Shown one piece after another: positions 35,535-44,756 of a stretch of 64,000 nucleotides of DNA. How positions within the stretch are numbered: the first letter of the stretch is position 1; each line of letters opens with the position of its first letter. Location of the stretch: NCBI GenBank assembly GCA_008012315.1, contig SSEL01000012.1, positions 62,001 to 126,000 of the forward strand, given 5' to 3'. This stretch comes from Rhodospirillaceae bacterium. Lineage in GTDB: Bacteria; Pseudomonadota; Alphaproteobacteria; Dongiales; Dongiaceae. The notes beneath the pieces are model-generated. The model made no database searches. It had not been told where the DNA came from and saw nothing but the letters and a program-made list of their open reading frames with translations. The position numbers and the translations under genes are program-made.

Positions 35535-36443
35535 ATGGCGCTGACCCTCGATGAGCTCAAATCGGGCGGCAAGGTGCAGATGGCGCGGGCGTTGGCGAGG
35601 ATGGAGGCGGCGCCGGACGACCTTGCTACGGTGGCGCTGCTGGATGAAGCCTTTGCCCGGCCCTTCGGCCAGGTGATCGGCCTGACCGGGCCGCCGGGTG
35701 TCGGCAAATCCACGCTGATCGGTGCGCTCATTCGCGACTACCGGTCACGCGGCAAGACGATCGGCGTCATCGCGGTCGATCCGTCCTCGCGGCGCTCGGG
35801 CGGCGCCTTGCTGGGCGACCGCACGCGGCTGCGCACCGATCCGGAGGATAACGGCATCTTCGTCCGGTCCATGGCGGCGCGCGATCAATTGGGCGGGCTG
35901 GCGGAGATGACCTATGCCGCCATGATCCTGATGCGCTCGGTGTTCGATATCGTGCTGGTGGAGACGGTCGGCGTCGGCCAATCCGAAACCGATATCGCCA
36001 TGGCCGCCGATACGGTGGTCTTTTGCGTCCAGCCGGGTTCCGGCGACAGCCTGCAATTCATGAAAGCCGGAATCGTCGAAATCCCCGATATCGTCGTCGT
36101 CACCAAGGGCGATATGGGGAAGGCGGCGACCCGGGCGAAAACCGATGTGAAGGGCGCCCTGTCCCTGGCGCTGGCCGATCCGCAAGCTTGGCCGATCGCC
36201 GTCCTGACCGCCAGCGCCAATAGCGGCGAGGGAATTGCCAGGCTGATCGACAAAGCGGCGGATCACTTCGCCTGGCTGCAGGCCAATGACCGGTTGGAAG
36301 GCCAGCGTCACAATCAGGCCGAGGCCTGGCTGAAACAGGCCATCAAGGAACGCTATGGCCGGGAGGGGCTGAAGCGGCTCGGCGCCTTGTCGCTCAGCCC
36401 CGGAACCTCGCCCTTCGGCAAGCTCGCCCCGCAGGACAGTTGA
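35535..36443 (+). CDS. meaB: MeaB/ArgK-type G3E GTPase
   Basis: The 302-residue P-loop GTPase has Walker A GLTGPPGVGKSTLIG, the VIAVDPSSRRSGGALLGDRTRL switch, DIVLVETVGVGQSETDIAM and VVVTKGDMG in place of a NKxD box. MeaB protects and reloads adenosylcobalamin-dependent methylmalonyl-CoA mutase. No mutase gene is next to it, so its partner is presumably elsewhere. ATG 35535 follows GGGAGA and a GTG at 35532. Confidence 0.9.
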   Translation: MALTLDELKSGGKVQMARALARMEAAPDDLATVALLDEAFARPFGQVIGLTGPPGVGKSTLIGALIRDYRSRGKTIGVIAVDPSSRRSGGALLGDRTRLRTDPEDNGIFVRSMAARDQLGGLAEMTYAAMILMRSVFDIVLVETVGVGQSETDIAMAADTVVFCVQPGSGDSLQFMKAGIVEIPDIVVVTKGDMGKAATRAKTDVKGALSLALADPQAWPIAVLTASANSGEGIARLIDKAADHFAWLQANDRLEGQRHNQAEAWLKQAIKERYGREGLKRLGALSLSPGTSPFGKLAPQDS

Positions 36444-36661
36444 TCCCCGAACGTTAATTCACCAGCCGGCTGCGTTTTCGAAATCCGCTCGGCACCGGGC
36501 AGCAGGCATGCTAGCCTGGGCTATCGGTTGCACCGGCTTCCGGGACACTTGGTCGTGGCGATGTCTGGTCGTGGCGATGTCTAGTGGTGGCAGGGAAGAA
36601 AAGGGTGCAGCGGAGAACGCGTGAATGAAAACACGCGTCTCGGGGAAAACTTGGGGGCTTC

Positions 36662-38839
36662 GTGACAGGCCAATTCGGCACAGGGGCAGTGATCCGCCGC
36701 GCGGTAGTGATATTCGTGCCGCTGGCTTTGATCGCCTGGTCGGTACTCTATTATCTCTATGCCCAGCAGGTGACTTCCAGCCGGAAGATCATCGCCAATG
36801 ATCAGGCCACCTCGGTTGAAATCGCGCGTCAACGCGTGGCCGCAACGATCAACACCATCAAGTCGGATGTCGCCTATCTTGGCCACCAGGAAGTGCTGCG
36901 GCAATGGCAGGCTGCCCAGACGCCGGCGACGGTGCAGGCACTGGAACGGGAATATCTGAGCTTCGCCGAGAACCGGAGGCTTTACGACCAGGTCCGCCTG
37001 ATCGACGCCCGGGGACGGGAAGTGGTACGGGTCGATGCGGCCGGCGGTGGTTATAAGCTGGTTCCGCCGGATCGGCTGCAGGATAAATCCGACCGCTATT
37101 ATGTCACTGATACGCTGAAGCTCAGCCCCCAGGAAGTTTATGTCTCGCCTTTCGATTTGAATATCGAAGGCCAGAAGGTCGAAACGCCCTATAAGCCGAT
37201 GATCCGCGTCGCGGTGCCGATCTTCGATGAAAACGGCGCGACCGGCGGTCTGGTCATTCTGAATTATCTGGGGCAGCGCCTGCTGGATCGCATTCGGCCG
37301 CTGAAAGGCAAGCTTGCCGGCGGCAACGATGTCTGGCTCGCCAACGACCAGGGCTATTGGCTGATCGGCCCGCATCCCGAGCAGGAATGGAGCTTCATGT
37401 TCCCCGGCCAGCCGCAATATACCTTCGGGCAGAATTATCCCGCTGCCTGGCAACAAGCCCGGGGAAAATCAGGGCAGGCGCATCAATTCTGGGCCGATGG
37501 CGACTTTTTCACCGTCATGGGCATTTCCCTGTCTTTGCTGCGGATGGATGAGACGGGTCCGGCAATCGATGCGAAGCCGACCTGGTACCTGATCAGCCAT
37601 ATGTCAAACTCGGCGATGATGGCGCAGACGGCGGAGAGCAGGAAGAACCATATCCTGGCAGCGATTGCCTTCACGCTGCTGCTGGCCGGCGGTGCGCTGG
37701 GCATCGCCTATTATCAGATGCAGCGCCGGCAGGCCGAGAAGCAGCTCTGGTCGCGCGAAACCCAGTTCCGTCATCTGGTGGAAGCGGCCCCCGATGCCAT
37801 CGTGGTGACGGACAAGTCCGGCAAGATCACCCTGGTCAATGCCCGGGCCGAAACGATGTTCGGCTATGACCGGCAGGAACTGATCGGCCAGACGGTCGAT
37901 ATCCTGGTGCCGCCGCGTTATCACGCAGCGCATCAACGCCATCGCGACCATTACGTGGCCGCACCGGTGCCCCGTGCGATGGGAGCGGATCTGGAACTTT
38001 ACGGCCAGCGCCGGGATGGTTCGGAATTTCCGGTCGCCGTCAGCCTGAGTCCGGCGGAGACCGATCAGGGCATGATGGTGTTTTGCGATATCCGGGATGT
38101 CACCAAGGAACGCCGGGCGGAGCAGGAGATTGCCGATCTGAATGCCAACCTGACCCGGGACAATACGGAACTCGCGGCCTTGAACAAGGAGTTGGAAACC
38201 TTCAGCTATTCGGTATCGCACGATCTCCGGGCGCCGCTGCGGGCAATCGACGGCTTCAGCCAGGCGCTGGAAGAAGATTATGGCGATGTGCTGGAGGATC
38301 GGGCCAAGCAGTATCTGTCCCGCGTCCGCCAGGCGACGCAGCGGATGGATCTGCTGATCGACGATATGCTGGAATTGTCGCGGGTGGCGCGGGCCGATGT
38401 GGTCAAGCGCAATGTCGATCTGAGCGAGATGGCGACCGACATCCTGAAGCAGCTGGCGGAAGACGGGCGCCAGGTGGATGTGCGGGTGCAAGCCGTTCGG
38501 CCGGCAAATGCAGATCCGCGCCTGATCCGCATCGCCCTGGAGAATCTGCTGAACAATGCCTGGAAATTCACCAGGAAAACGGATGCACCCAGGATTGAGT
38601 TCGGGCAGATCGAGGAAGACGGGCAGGTCGTCTATTTCGTGCGCGATAATGGTGCCGGCTTCGACATGGCCTATGCCCAGCGCCTGTTCGGCGCGTTCCA
38701 GCGTCTGCATGATGCCAAGGACTATCCCGGCACGGGCATCGGCCTGGCGACCGTGCAGCGCGTCATGGCCAAGCATGGCGGCCGGATCTGGGCCGAAGCG
38801 GCACCGGATCGAGGCGCCACATTCTATTTCATGTTGTAA
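36662..38839 (+). CDS. Membrane sensor histidine kinase (Cache-like, PAS)
   Basis: The 725-residue protein starts at GTG 36662. Two membrane helices (about 11-33 and 332-350) flank a periplasmic Cache-like sensor. A PAS domain follows (about 365-480; HLVEAAPDAIVVTDKSGKITLVN), then a HisKA domain with His at about 519 (SYSVSHDLRAPLRAI) and an ATPase domain (NNAWKFTRK, DNGAGFDMAYAQRLF, GTGIGLATV). The H-box form SHDLRAPLRAI is that of phytochrome-like kinases that pair with output-less REC proteins, as the next gene is. No HAMP is seen. Confidence 0.92.
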   Translation: MTGQFGTGAVIRRAVVIFVPLALIAWSVLYYLYAQQVTSSRKIIANDQATSVEIARQRVAATINTIKSDVAYLGHQEVLRQWQAAQTPATVQALEREYLSFAENRRLYDQVRLIDARGREVVRVDAAGGGYKLVPPDRLQDKSDRYYVTDTLKLSPQEVYVSPFDLNIEGQKVETPYKPMIRVAVPIFDENGATGGLVILNYLGQRLLDRIRPLKGKLAGGNDVWLANDQGYWLIGPHPEQEWSFMFPGQPQYTFGQNYPAAWQQARGKSGQAHQFWADGDFFTVMGISLSLLRMDETGPAIDAKPTWYLISHMSNSAMMAQTAESRKNHILAAIAFTLLLAGGALGIAYYQMQRRQAEKQLWSRETQFRHLVEAAPDAIVVTDKSGKITLVNARAETMFGYDRQELIGQTVDILVPPRYHAAHQRHRDHYVAAPVPRAMGADLELYGQRRDGSEFPVAVSLSPAETDQGMMVFCDIRDVTKERRAEQEIADLNANLTRDNTELAALNKELETFSYSVSHDLRAPLRAIDGFSQALEEDYGDVLEDRAKQYLSRVRQATQRMDLLIDDMLELSRVARADVVKRNVDLSEMATDILKQLAEDGRQVDVRVQAVRPANADPRLIRIALENLLNNAWKFTRKTDAPRIEFGQIEEDGQVVYFVRDNGAGFDMAYAQRLFGAFQRLHDAKDYPGTGIGLATVQRVMAKHGGRIWAEAAPDRGATFYFML

Positions 38840-38853
38840 GCGAGGGCTGAAAG

Positions 38854-39300
38854 ATGACCACGAAGACAATTCTGCTGGTCGAGGACAACCCCGATGATGA
38901 AGAGCTGACGCTGCGGGCCTTTCGCAAGAACAACATGAAGAACGATGTCATGGTCGTCCGGGATGGCGTCGAAGCCCTGGATTATCTCTTTGCGACCGGC
39001 AAATATGAAGGCCGCGATGTCGTAGACCTGCCGCAGGTGACACTGCTCGATCTCAATCTGCCGAAGCTGAGCGGCCTGGAGGTCCTGCGCCGGATACGCG
39101 AGCATGAGCGCACGCGCGCTCTGCCGGTCGTCATCCTGACATCGTCGAGGGAGGAGCGCGACCTGGTCGAAGGCTATCGGCTGGGCTGTAACAGCTATGT
39201 CCGCAAGCCGGTCAATTTCGAATCGTTTGTCGAGGCATCGCGACAGCTCGGCCTGTATTGGCTGTTGCTCAATGAAGTACCGCCGAGCTCTGCCACCTGA
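38854..39300 (+). CDS. Single-domain response regulator (Rcp1-like)
   Basis: The 148-residue REC protein has the acidic pocket VEDNPDDEELTLRAF, phospho-Asp at about 66 (VTLLDLNLPKLSG), a TSS motif (VVILTSSREERD) and Lys in CNSYVRKPVNF. It has no output domain. It is 14 bases after the kinase gene. Such proteins are usually substrates of the neighbouring kinase and relay phosphate or alter protein contacts. Confidence 0.93.
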   Translation: MTTKTILLVEDNPDDEELTLRAFRKNNMKNDVMVVRDGVEALDYLFATGKYEGRDVVDLPQVTLLDLNLPKLSGLEVLRRIREHERTRALPVVILTSSREERDLVEGYRLGCNSYVRKPVNFESFVEASRQLGLYWLLLNEVPPSSAT

Positions 39301-39354
39301 AACGGTTGGAGAAGAGCCGGATAAGCGAAAAGATGTGAAGGAGGGCGTATCGGT

Positions 39355-41655
39355 ATGAGATCCTTGCGCGTTCTGGTCATCGAAGATTCCGCGGATGATG
39401 CGGAACTTCTGCTGCTTGCCTTGACGCGCAGCGAATTCGGCTTCATTCATCACCGCCGTGTCGACAGCGCCAGGGATCTCGTCGCGGCGCTGGATGAGGA
39501 TAGCTGGGATATCGTCATCGCCGATTACGCCATGCCCGGCTTCAGCGGCGCCGAGGCCCTGAAGGAGATCCGCCAGCGCGGCCTCGATATCCCCTTCATC
39601 TTCCTGTCCGGCAGCATGAGCGAGGATATCGCCGTCGCCGCCATGCGGGCCGGCGCGCAGGATTACGTGACCAAGGGCAATCTCAAGCGTCTGGTCCCGG
39701 CGATCGAGCGTGAATTGCTGGAGATGGAAACGCGGCGCGCCCATGCCCGGGCCGAAGCGGCGCAGAAATCCATCCAGGCGCGTTTTGAGCAGATCCTGAC
39801 CCTGGCGCCGGATGCCATCATCGCGGCCGATGCCGATCGCCATATCACCTTGTTCAATCGCGCCGCGGCGATCTTGTTCGCTTACGGCAACGAGACGGTG
39901 CTGGGGCGCGATATTGGCGACCTGCTGCCCGATCTGAAGATCATCGCGAATGGCGAAGGCGACGAGGTCGAACGCCGGCGCTCCAATGTGCGGCGCAGCG
40001 ACGGATCGGAATTTCCCGCCGAATTATCGATCTCCCGCAGCACGGAAAACAGTGAAACCACCTTCACCGTCATGGTTCGCGACGTGACGGAGCGGGAAGA
40101 GATGCTGCGATCGACGCGTCAGGCGAACCGGCGGCTGGAAGCCGTCCTGCAATCCTCGCCCTTGGCTATCGTCAGCCTGGCAGCCGATTTCAGGGTCCTG
40201 ACCTGGAGCCGCAGCGCGGAGCGAACCTTCGGCCATGCGGCAAGTGACGTGATCGGCCAGCCATGCCCTTTCATCAAGGCATTCGGCGAGGCCACCTTTG
40301 GCGATTTTTTCGATCGTCTCAACCGCGGCGAGCTGTTGCAGAATATCGATCTGCTGTATCGCGGTCCGGCCGGTGACCAGGAAATCCGGTTATCCGCAGC
40401 GCCCCTGTATCGTGATGACCTATATCGCGACGGTGAAACCAGGGTGAGCAATTTCCTGGGCGCGGTCCTGGTTCTGGAGGACGTAACGGACAGCCGGTCG
40501 CTGCAGCGCCAGTTGAGCCATGCGCAGCGCATGGAAACGGTCGGCCAGTTGACCGGTGGCATCGCCCATGATTTCAACAACCTGCTGGCCGTGATCATCG
40601 GCAATCTGGATTTGCTGGAAGAAGAAATCCGCGGCAATGAGAAAGCCGTAGCTCTGTCGGGGCGGGTCTTGAAAGCCAGTTTGCGGGGCGCCGAGCTGAC
40701 ACGCAAATTGCTGGCTTTCGCGCGCAAGCAAACCCTGGAAGCGACCGCCTTCGATCTGAACACCTTGGTCAGCGATGTCGAGGAACTGATCACGCGAACC
40801 CTGGGCGAGGGGATCAAGGTACAGTCGAAGCTGGCGCCGGATTTGTGGCCGGTTTTCGCGGATGCCACCCAGGTCGAATCTGCTTTGACCAATCTTGCTG
40901 TCAATGCCCGTGACGCGATGCCGCGCGGCGGCCGGCTGGTGATCGAAACCGGCAACCGGGTGCTGGACGATGCCTATGCCGCCGAGAATCTCGATGTGAA
41001 GCCCGGCCCCTATGTGATGCTCGCCGTCTCCGATACTGGCGAAGGCATCCCACCGAAAATTCTCGGCCGTATTTTCGAGCCCTTTTTCACCACCAAGGAG
41101 GAGGGACGGGGAACCGGATTGGGCCTCAGCATGGTCTACGGTTTCGCCAAGCAATCGCATGGGCATGTGAAGGTCTATAGCGAAGTCGGGCATGGTACCA
41201 CGGTCAGGCTCTATCTGCCGCGTGCCGTGAGCGATGAGGTCACAGCCCGCTCGGATCATGCCGATCATGTATCGACGCCCCAGGACAACAACATCACCAT
41301 CCTGGCGGTCGAGGACAATGACGAGGTGCGCGCCGTCGTCACCCAGCAATTGACGGCCTTGGGCTATCGGGTCATCACCGCCACCAATGCCGCCGAGGCA
41401 TTGGATGTGCTGGATCGCGGCGAGCCGGTCGGTCTGATTTTCAGCGACGTGGTCATGCCGGGAAAGATGAGCGGCATCGAACTGGTTGCCGAAGCGGCCC
41501 GCCGCCGTCCCGGCATCAAGACCCTTTTGACATCGGGCTTCACCGAGGCATCTTTGCAGGGAAACGAACCGCATCTGGAAACCGTCGGCCTGCTCAGCAA
41601 GCCTTACCGGTTGCAGGACCTGGCAAAGCGCTTGCGGGACGTTCTGGCGGATTAG
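39355..41655 (+). CDS. Hybrid histidine kinase (REC-PAS-PAS-HisKA-HATPase-REC)
   Basis: The 766-residue soluble protein has an N-terminal REC domain (1-125; IEDSADDAELLLLAL, IVIADYAMPGFSG, a truncated-looking YVTKGNL end) and two PAS domains (about 142-250 and 262-370). The H-box is TGGIAHDFNNLLAVI with His at about 404. The ATPase domain has DTGEGIPPKILGRIFEPFFTTKEEGRGTGLGLSMV. A C-terminal REC follows (VEDNDEVRAVV, LIFSDVVMPGKMSG). There is no membrane helix. It follows the Rcp1-like regulator on the same strand, so three phosphorelay genes lie in a row. Confidence 0.92.
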   Translation: MRSLRVLVIEDSADDAELLLLALTRSEFGFIHHRRVDSARDLVAALDEDSWDIVIADYAMPGFSGAEALKEIRQRGLDIPFIFLSGSMSEDIAVAAMRAGAQDYVTKGNLKRLVPAIERELLEMETRRAHARAEAAQKSIQARFEQILTLAPDAIIAADADRHITLFNRAAAILFAYGNETVLGRDIGDLLPDLKIIANGEGDEVERRRSNVRRSDGSEFPAELSISRSTENSETTFTVMVRDVTEREEMLRSTRQANRRLEAVLQSSPLAIVSLAADFRVLTWSRSAERTFGHAASDVIGQPCPFIKAFGEATFGDFFDRLNRGELLQNIDLLYRGPAGDQEIRLSAAPLYRDDLYRDGETRVSNFLGAVLVLEDVTDSRSLQRQLSHAQRMETVGQLTGGIAHDFNNLLAVIIGNLDLLEEEIRGNEKAVALSGRVLKASLRGAELTRKLLAFARKQTLEATAFDLNTLVSDVEELITRTLGEGIKVQSKLAPDLWPVFADATQVESALTNLAVNARDAMPRGGRLVIETGNRVLDDAYAAENLDVKPGPYVMLAVSDTGEGIPPKILGRIFEPFFTTKEEGRGTGLGLSMVYGFAKQSHGHVKVYSEVGHGTTVRLYLPRAVSDEVTARSDHADHVSTPQDNNITILAVEDNDEVRAVVTQQLTALGYRVITATNAAEALDVLDRGEPVGLIFSDVVMPGKMSGIELVAEAARRRPGIKTLLTSGFTEASLQGNEPHLETVGLLSKPYRLQDLAKRLRDVLAD

Positions 41656-41815
41656 ACGGCGCACGATGAAGGCGAGCGGCCGGTTTTATGATCCCGCTCG
41701 CCCGATTTATTCCGGCTTGACGCCGCGATCGGCAAGTTCATCTCGTTTCTTTACCCCAGGCGGCGATATTCCTGCTTCTGGATGTGAACATCATCCGGAG
41801 ATCATCTTGCGCCCC

Positions 41816-42082
41816 ATGCCACTTATTTATCGGAACGTTGAGCCGCCGGCCGAATATTACTTGCTGCTTGATGCCGTGCCGGATGGCGATGTCGTATGCT
41901 TCTTCCGGGAAAGACCGGTGACGGATGTCGTGAAATACCGGCGGGGCTATCGCTATGTTTTCGCCGGCCTGGCGTCCCGGAAATGTGACGGCAGCTACGA
42001 TCTCCGCCACATGCGCAATGGCGAGGTCATCGTTGAGCCCGGCCTTATATATCAATTGATTCCGGTCAAGCACGGCGCGTGA
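41816..42082 (+). CDS. Hypothetical protein
   Basis: An 88-residue protein beginning MPLIYRNVEPPAEYYLLLDAV, with several aromatic strands and a C-terminal EVIVEPGLIYQLIPVKHG. No family recognised. The frame is open upstream to 41666, but that part is not protein-like and only the ATG at 41816 has CGGAG upstream. It comes after the kinase cassette and may be a late member of that transcription unit. Confidence 0.55.
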   Translation: MPLIYRNVEPPAEYYLLLDAVPDGDVVCFFRERPVTDVVKYRRGYRYVFAGLASRKCDGSYDLRHMRNGEVIVEPGLIYQLIPVKHGA

Positions 42083-42119
42083 TAGCAGTTTCATCCTCTG
42101 CTATTGCCGTGTGCCGTGG

Positions 42120-42154
42120 CAGCGGCGGCAGCCTCATCCCCTGCCGCCGCTGCC
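42120..42154. terminator. Perfect 13-bp GC-rich hairpin between convergent genes
   Basis: GCAGCGGCGGCAG (42120-42132) pairs perfectly with CTGCCGCCGCTGC (42142-42154) around nine bases. It lies between the gene ending at 42082 and the helicase gene ending at 42179. Neither side has a T run, so it could be a Rho-assisted or purely structural stop. Confidence 0.5.
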
Positions 42155-42178
42155 GGCAGCAGGGGATATCAAGCTGGA

Positions 42179-44152
42179 TTACTTCGAACCGCTTTTCTTC
42201 TGCAGTTTTTTCAGCTTCTTCTTGAACTTCTTGGCATTGGCTTCCGCGGCCTCGCGCTTGTCCCGGCGTGGCGGCCGGTCTCCGCCTTCGGATTTGCCGC
42301 CTTCCGGCTTACTGCGGTCCGGCTTGGCACCCTCGGGTTTGGCGCCGTTGGCGGGACGCTTGCCTTTTTTCTTGTCCTTGCCATATCCCTTCCGCTCGCC
42401 GTGTTCCCTCCGCTCCGGCGCCGCGCCATCGGCATGCGTCGGGCGGGGCGGGCGGTCACCGCCTTTGCCGCGCGGTGAATCGGCCGGCTCGATGCGGACG
42501 TCATTGCCGCCGGTCTGACGGACCGCGTCGATGAAGCGGGCAGCGACATCTTGCGCGATATCGACGGTGCTCTCATGATCGAAGATGCGGATGGCGCCGA
42601 TCTCCTTCTTCGAGATCTGGCCACGCCGGCACAGCATGGGAAGCAGCCATTTGGGATCGGCATTCTGCCGGCGGCCGGCGCTGATGCGGAACTGCACCAT
42701 GTTCTCGCCGCCGTCGCGATATTCGCGCGGCACACGGCCCTCCGATGAACGCCCCTCCGGCTGGCGGCGTTCCCCGCGGCGGCCCCGGCCGTCGCCCTCG
42801 CCATCATCCTCACGGCGCGGACGCCGGCGTTCCTCCCGGAACGGTTCGATGAAAAGGTCTTCCGGTTCCGGCAGGCGGGCGCGGTAGAGGCGGATCAGCG
42901 CCGCCGCCACATCCTCCGCCGAACGGGTTTCAAGCAGTGCACGGGCCTGGACCAGGTCTTCTTCCATCACCGGCTCGGTCAGGACCGGATCCTGCAGCAT
43001 GCGCTCCCGGTCAAGCGCCCGGATCGCGTCGGCCGTCGGCGGATCGCTCCAGACGGATTTGATATTGGCGCCGTTCAAAAGCTGCTCGACCCGGCGGCGT
43101 TTTGCATGCGGCACGATCAGCACGCAGATGCCCTTGCGCCCGGCGCGGCCGGTGCGGCCACTGCGATGCAGAAGGGTCGCCCGGTTGGTCGGGATATCGG
43201 CGTGAATGACCAGGCCGAGATCCGGCAGGTCGAGACCGCGCGCCGCGACATCGGTCGCCACGCAGACGCGGGCATGGCCGTCGCGCAAAGCCTGCAAGGC
43301 ATGACTGCGTTCGTTCTGCGTCAGCTCGCCGGACAAGGCGACGACATCGAAACCGCGTTCCAGCAGGCTGCCATGCAGCCGCCGCACCGCCTCGCGCGTA
43401 TGGCAGAAGATGATGCTGGCGCGCGGCTCGATATGGCGCAGCACATTGACCACGGCATGTTCGGTGTCGCGTGCGCCGACCCCGATGGCGCGGTATTCGA
43501 TATCGCCATGCGGCTCGTTCTGCTGCAGCGTATCGATGCGCAGCGCGTCGCGCTGATATTCTCGTGCGAGTGCTGCGATGTCCTTGGCGATGGTGGCGGA
43601 GAAGAGCAGGGTGCGTCGCGTCGGCGGCGTCGCATCGAGCAGGAATTCCAGATCCTCACGGAAGCCGAGATCCAGCATCTCATCGGCTTCGTCCAGCACC
43701 ACGACCCGCAAGTCGGAGGTATCGATCTGGCCGCGCTCCAGATGATCGCGCAGCCGGCCCGGCGTGCCGACGACGATATGGCAGCCATCGGCCAAGGCGC
43801 GGGCCTCGCGCCGGGCATCCATGCCACCGACGCAGGAAACGACGCGGGCACCCGCCGCCGCATAGAGCCAGCTCAATTCGCCATGCACCTGCATGGCCAG
43901 TTCGCGGGTCGGGGCGATGATCAGGGCCAGCGGTGCGCCAGGCCGGGGAAAACGCTCGGCCGTTCCCAGGATGGTCGGGGCGAAAGCCAGGCCGAAAGCC
44001 ACCGTCTTGCCGGATCCGGTCTGCGCCGAGACCAGCAGATCGCGGCCGGCCGCCTCATCCTGCAGCACGGCAAGCTGAACCGGCGTCGGTTCAAGATAAT
44101 TGCGCTCGGCAAGGGCGCGGTCGAGGGCCGGGTTGATCGCACGAAAAGGCAT
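42179..44152 (-). CDS. DEAD-box RNA helicase with DbpA-type RNA-binding domain
   Basis: The 657-residue protein has all helicase motifs: the Q motif (PTPVQLAVLQ), AQTGSGKT, PTRELAMQV, GTPGRLRDHL, VLDEADEML, LLFSATIAK, ATDVAARGLDLP and HRSGRTGRAGR. After the core, residues about 480-565 hold a DbpA-like RNA-binding module (RISAGRRQNADPKWLLPMLCRR, IGAIRIFDHESTVDIAQDVA). A long basic, low-complexity tail ends in KKFKKKLKKLQKK. It should act in rRNA or mRNA remodelling. The ATG at 44152 is standard. Confidence 0.93.
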   Translation of the reverse strand: MPFRAINPALDRALAERNYLEPTPVQLAVLQDEAAGRDLLVSAQTGSGKTVAFGLAFAPTILGTAERFPRPGAPLALIIAPTRELAMQVHGELSWLYAAAGARVVSCVGGMDARREARALADGCHIVVGTPGRLRDHLERGQIDTSDLRVVVLDEADEMLDLGFREDLEFLLDATPPTRRTLLFSATIAKDIAALAREYQRDALRIDTLQQNEPHGDIEYRAIGVGARDTEHAVVNVLRHIEPRASIIFCHTREAVRRLHGSLLERGFDVVALSGELTQNERSHALQALRDGHARVCVATDVAARGLDLPDLGLVIHADIPTNRATLLHRSGRTGRAGRKGICVLIVPHAKRRRVEQLLNGANIKSVWSDPPTADAIRALDRERMLQDPVLTEPVMEEDLVQARALLETRSAEDVAAALIRLYRARLPEPEDLFIEPFREERRRPRREDDGEGDGRGRRGERRQPEGRSSEGRVPREYRDGGENMVQFRISAGRRQNADPKWLLPMLCRRGQISKKEIGAIRIFDHESTVDIAQDVAARFIDAVRQTGGNDVRIEPADSPRGKGGDRPPRPTHADGAAPERREHGERKGYGKDKKKGKRPANGAKPEGAKPDRSKPEGGKSEGGDRPPRRDKREAAEANAKKFKKKLKKLQKKSGSK

Positions 44153-44756
44153 GGTCTTTCAATCGGTCAGGAATTGGGCCGCAAGATGACGCCCGGTCGA
44201 TCAATCGGACCCGGCAGCAAGAGCATCGCGGAAGCGGCGAAACGCGCTTGATACAGGATAATGTTCGGCGGCGCCAATGATGTTTCTGCCCTGCGACCAT
44301 GCGCAGCGCTGTGACGCAGTGCCGGACTGACTTGATGATGGGGCGTGGAAGGGCATCTGGTGGCTTCTCTAAAATAGAATACTTCAGAGAAATAATCGTA
44401 AAAAGAGAAAAATAATCTGTGTTCTGGAAATTAGCACGCAGTTTCGGTGGAGACATACCAGGCGAGTTCGATGAGCGAGCAGAAAGTCCCATTTGGCTCG
44501 CTGAGCAGCAGCGCCTTTTTGTCGTCGAGCCCACTTTCGTTTCGCTACTCCGGAAGCCTTAAAGGCATGTGCGGGACCTCTTGATTGCGAACTCGCGTTA
44601 ACCGGGTATGCGCTCCCTGACGTTATGATGGTTCGAATAATCCCTATCGTACGAAGCCTGCACCGGACTGAAATCGCCTGAGCGATTAATTGTCAATAGT
44701 CTGCGAAAGCGTCGATGGTCTAACGCGATGATCTGTACGGCAAGCAACCTGCGTTT
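44153..44756. other. Intergenic region, partly A/T-rich, with a possible gene remnant
   Basis: The region separates the helicase from the AraC-type gene. Bases about 44360-44420 are strikingly A/T-rich for this genome. On the plus strand a 47-codon frame runs from GTG 44419 to TAA at 44560-44562; its translation contains GGDIPGEFDERAESPIWLAE and has protein-like composition, but no family is recognised and there is no good ribosome site. This looks like a junction of acquired DNA. Nothing else is evident. Confidence 0.4.

Noticed and set aside
42120..42154. The GC-rich hairpin as a classical intrinsic terminator
   Set aside because: Neither side has a T run, so I list it only as a possible stop.
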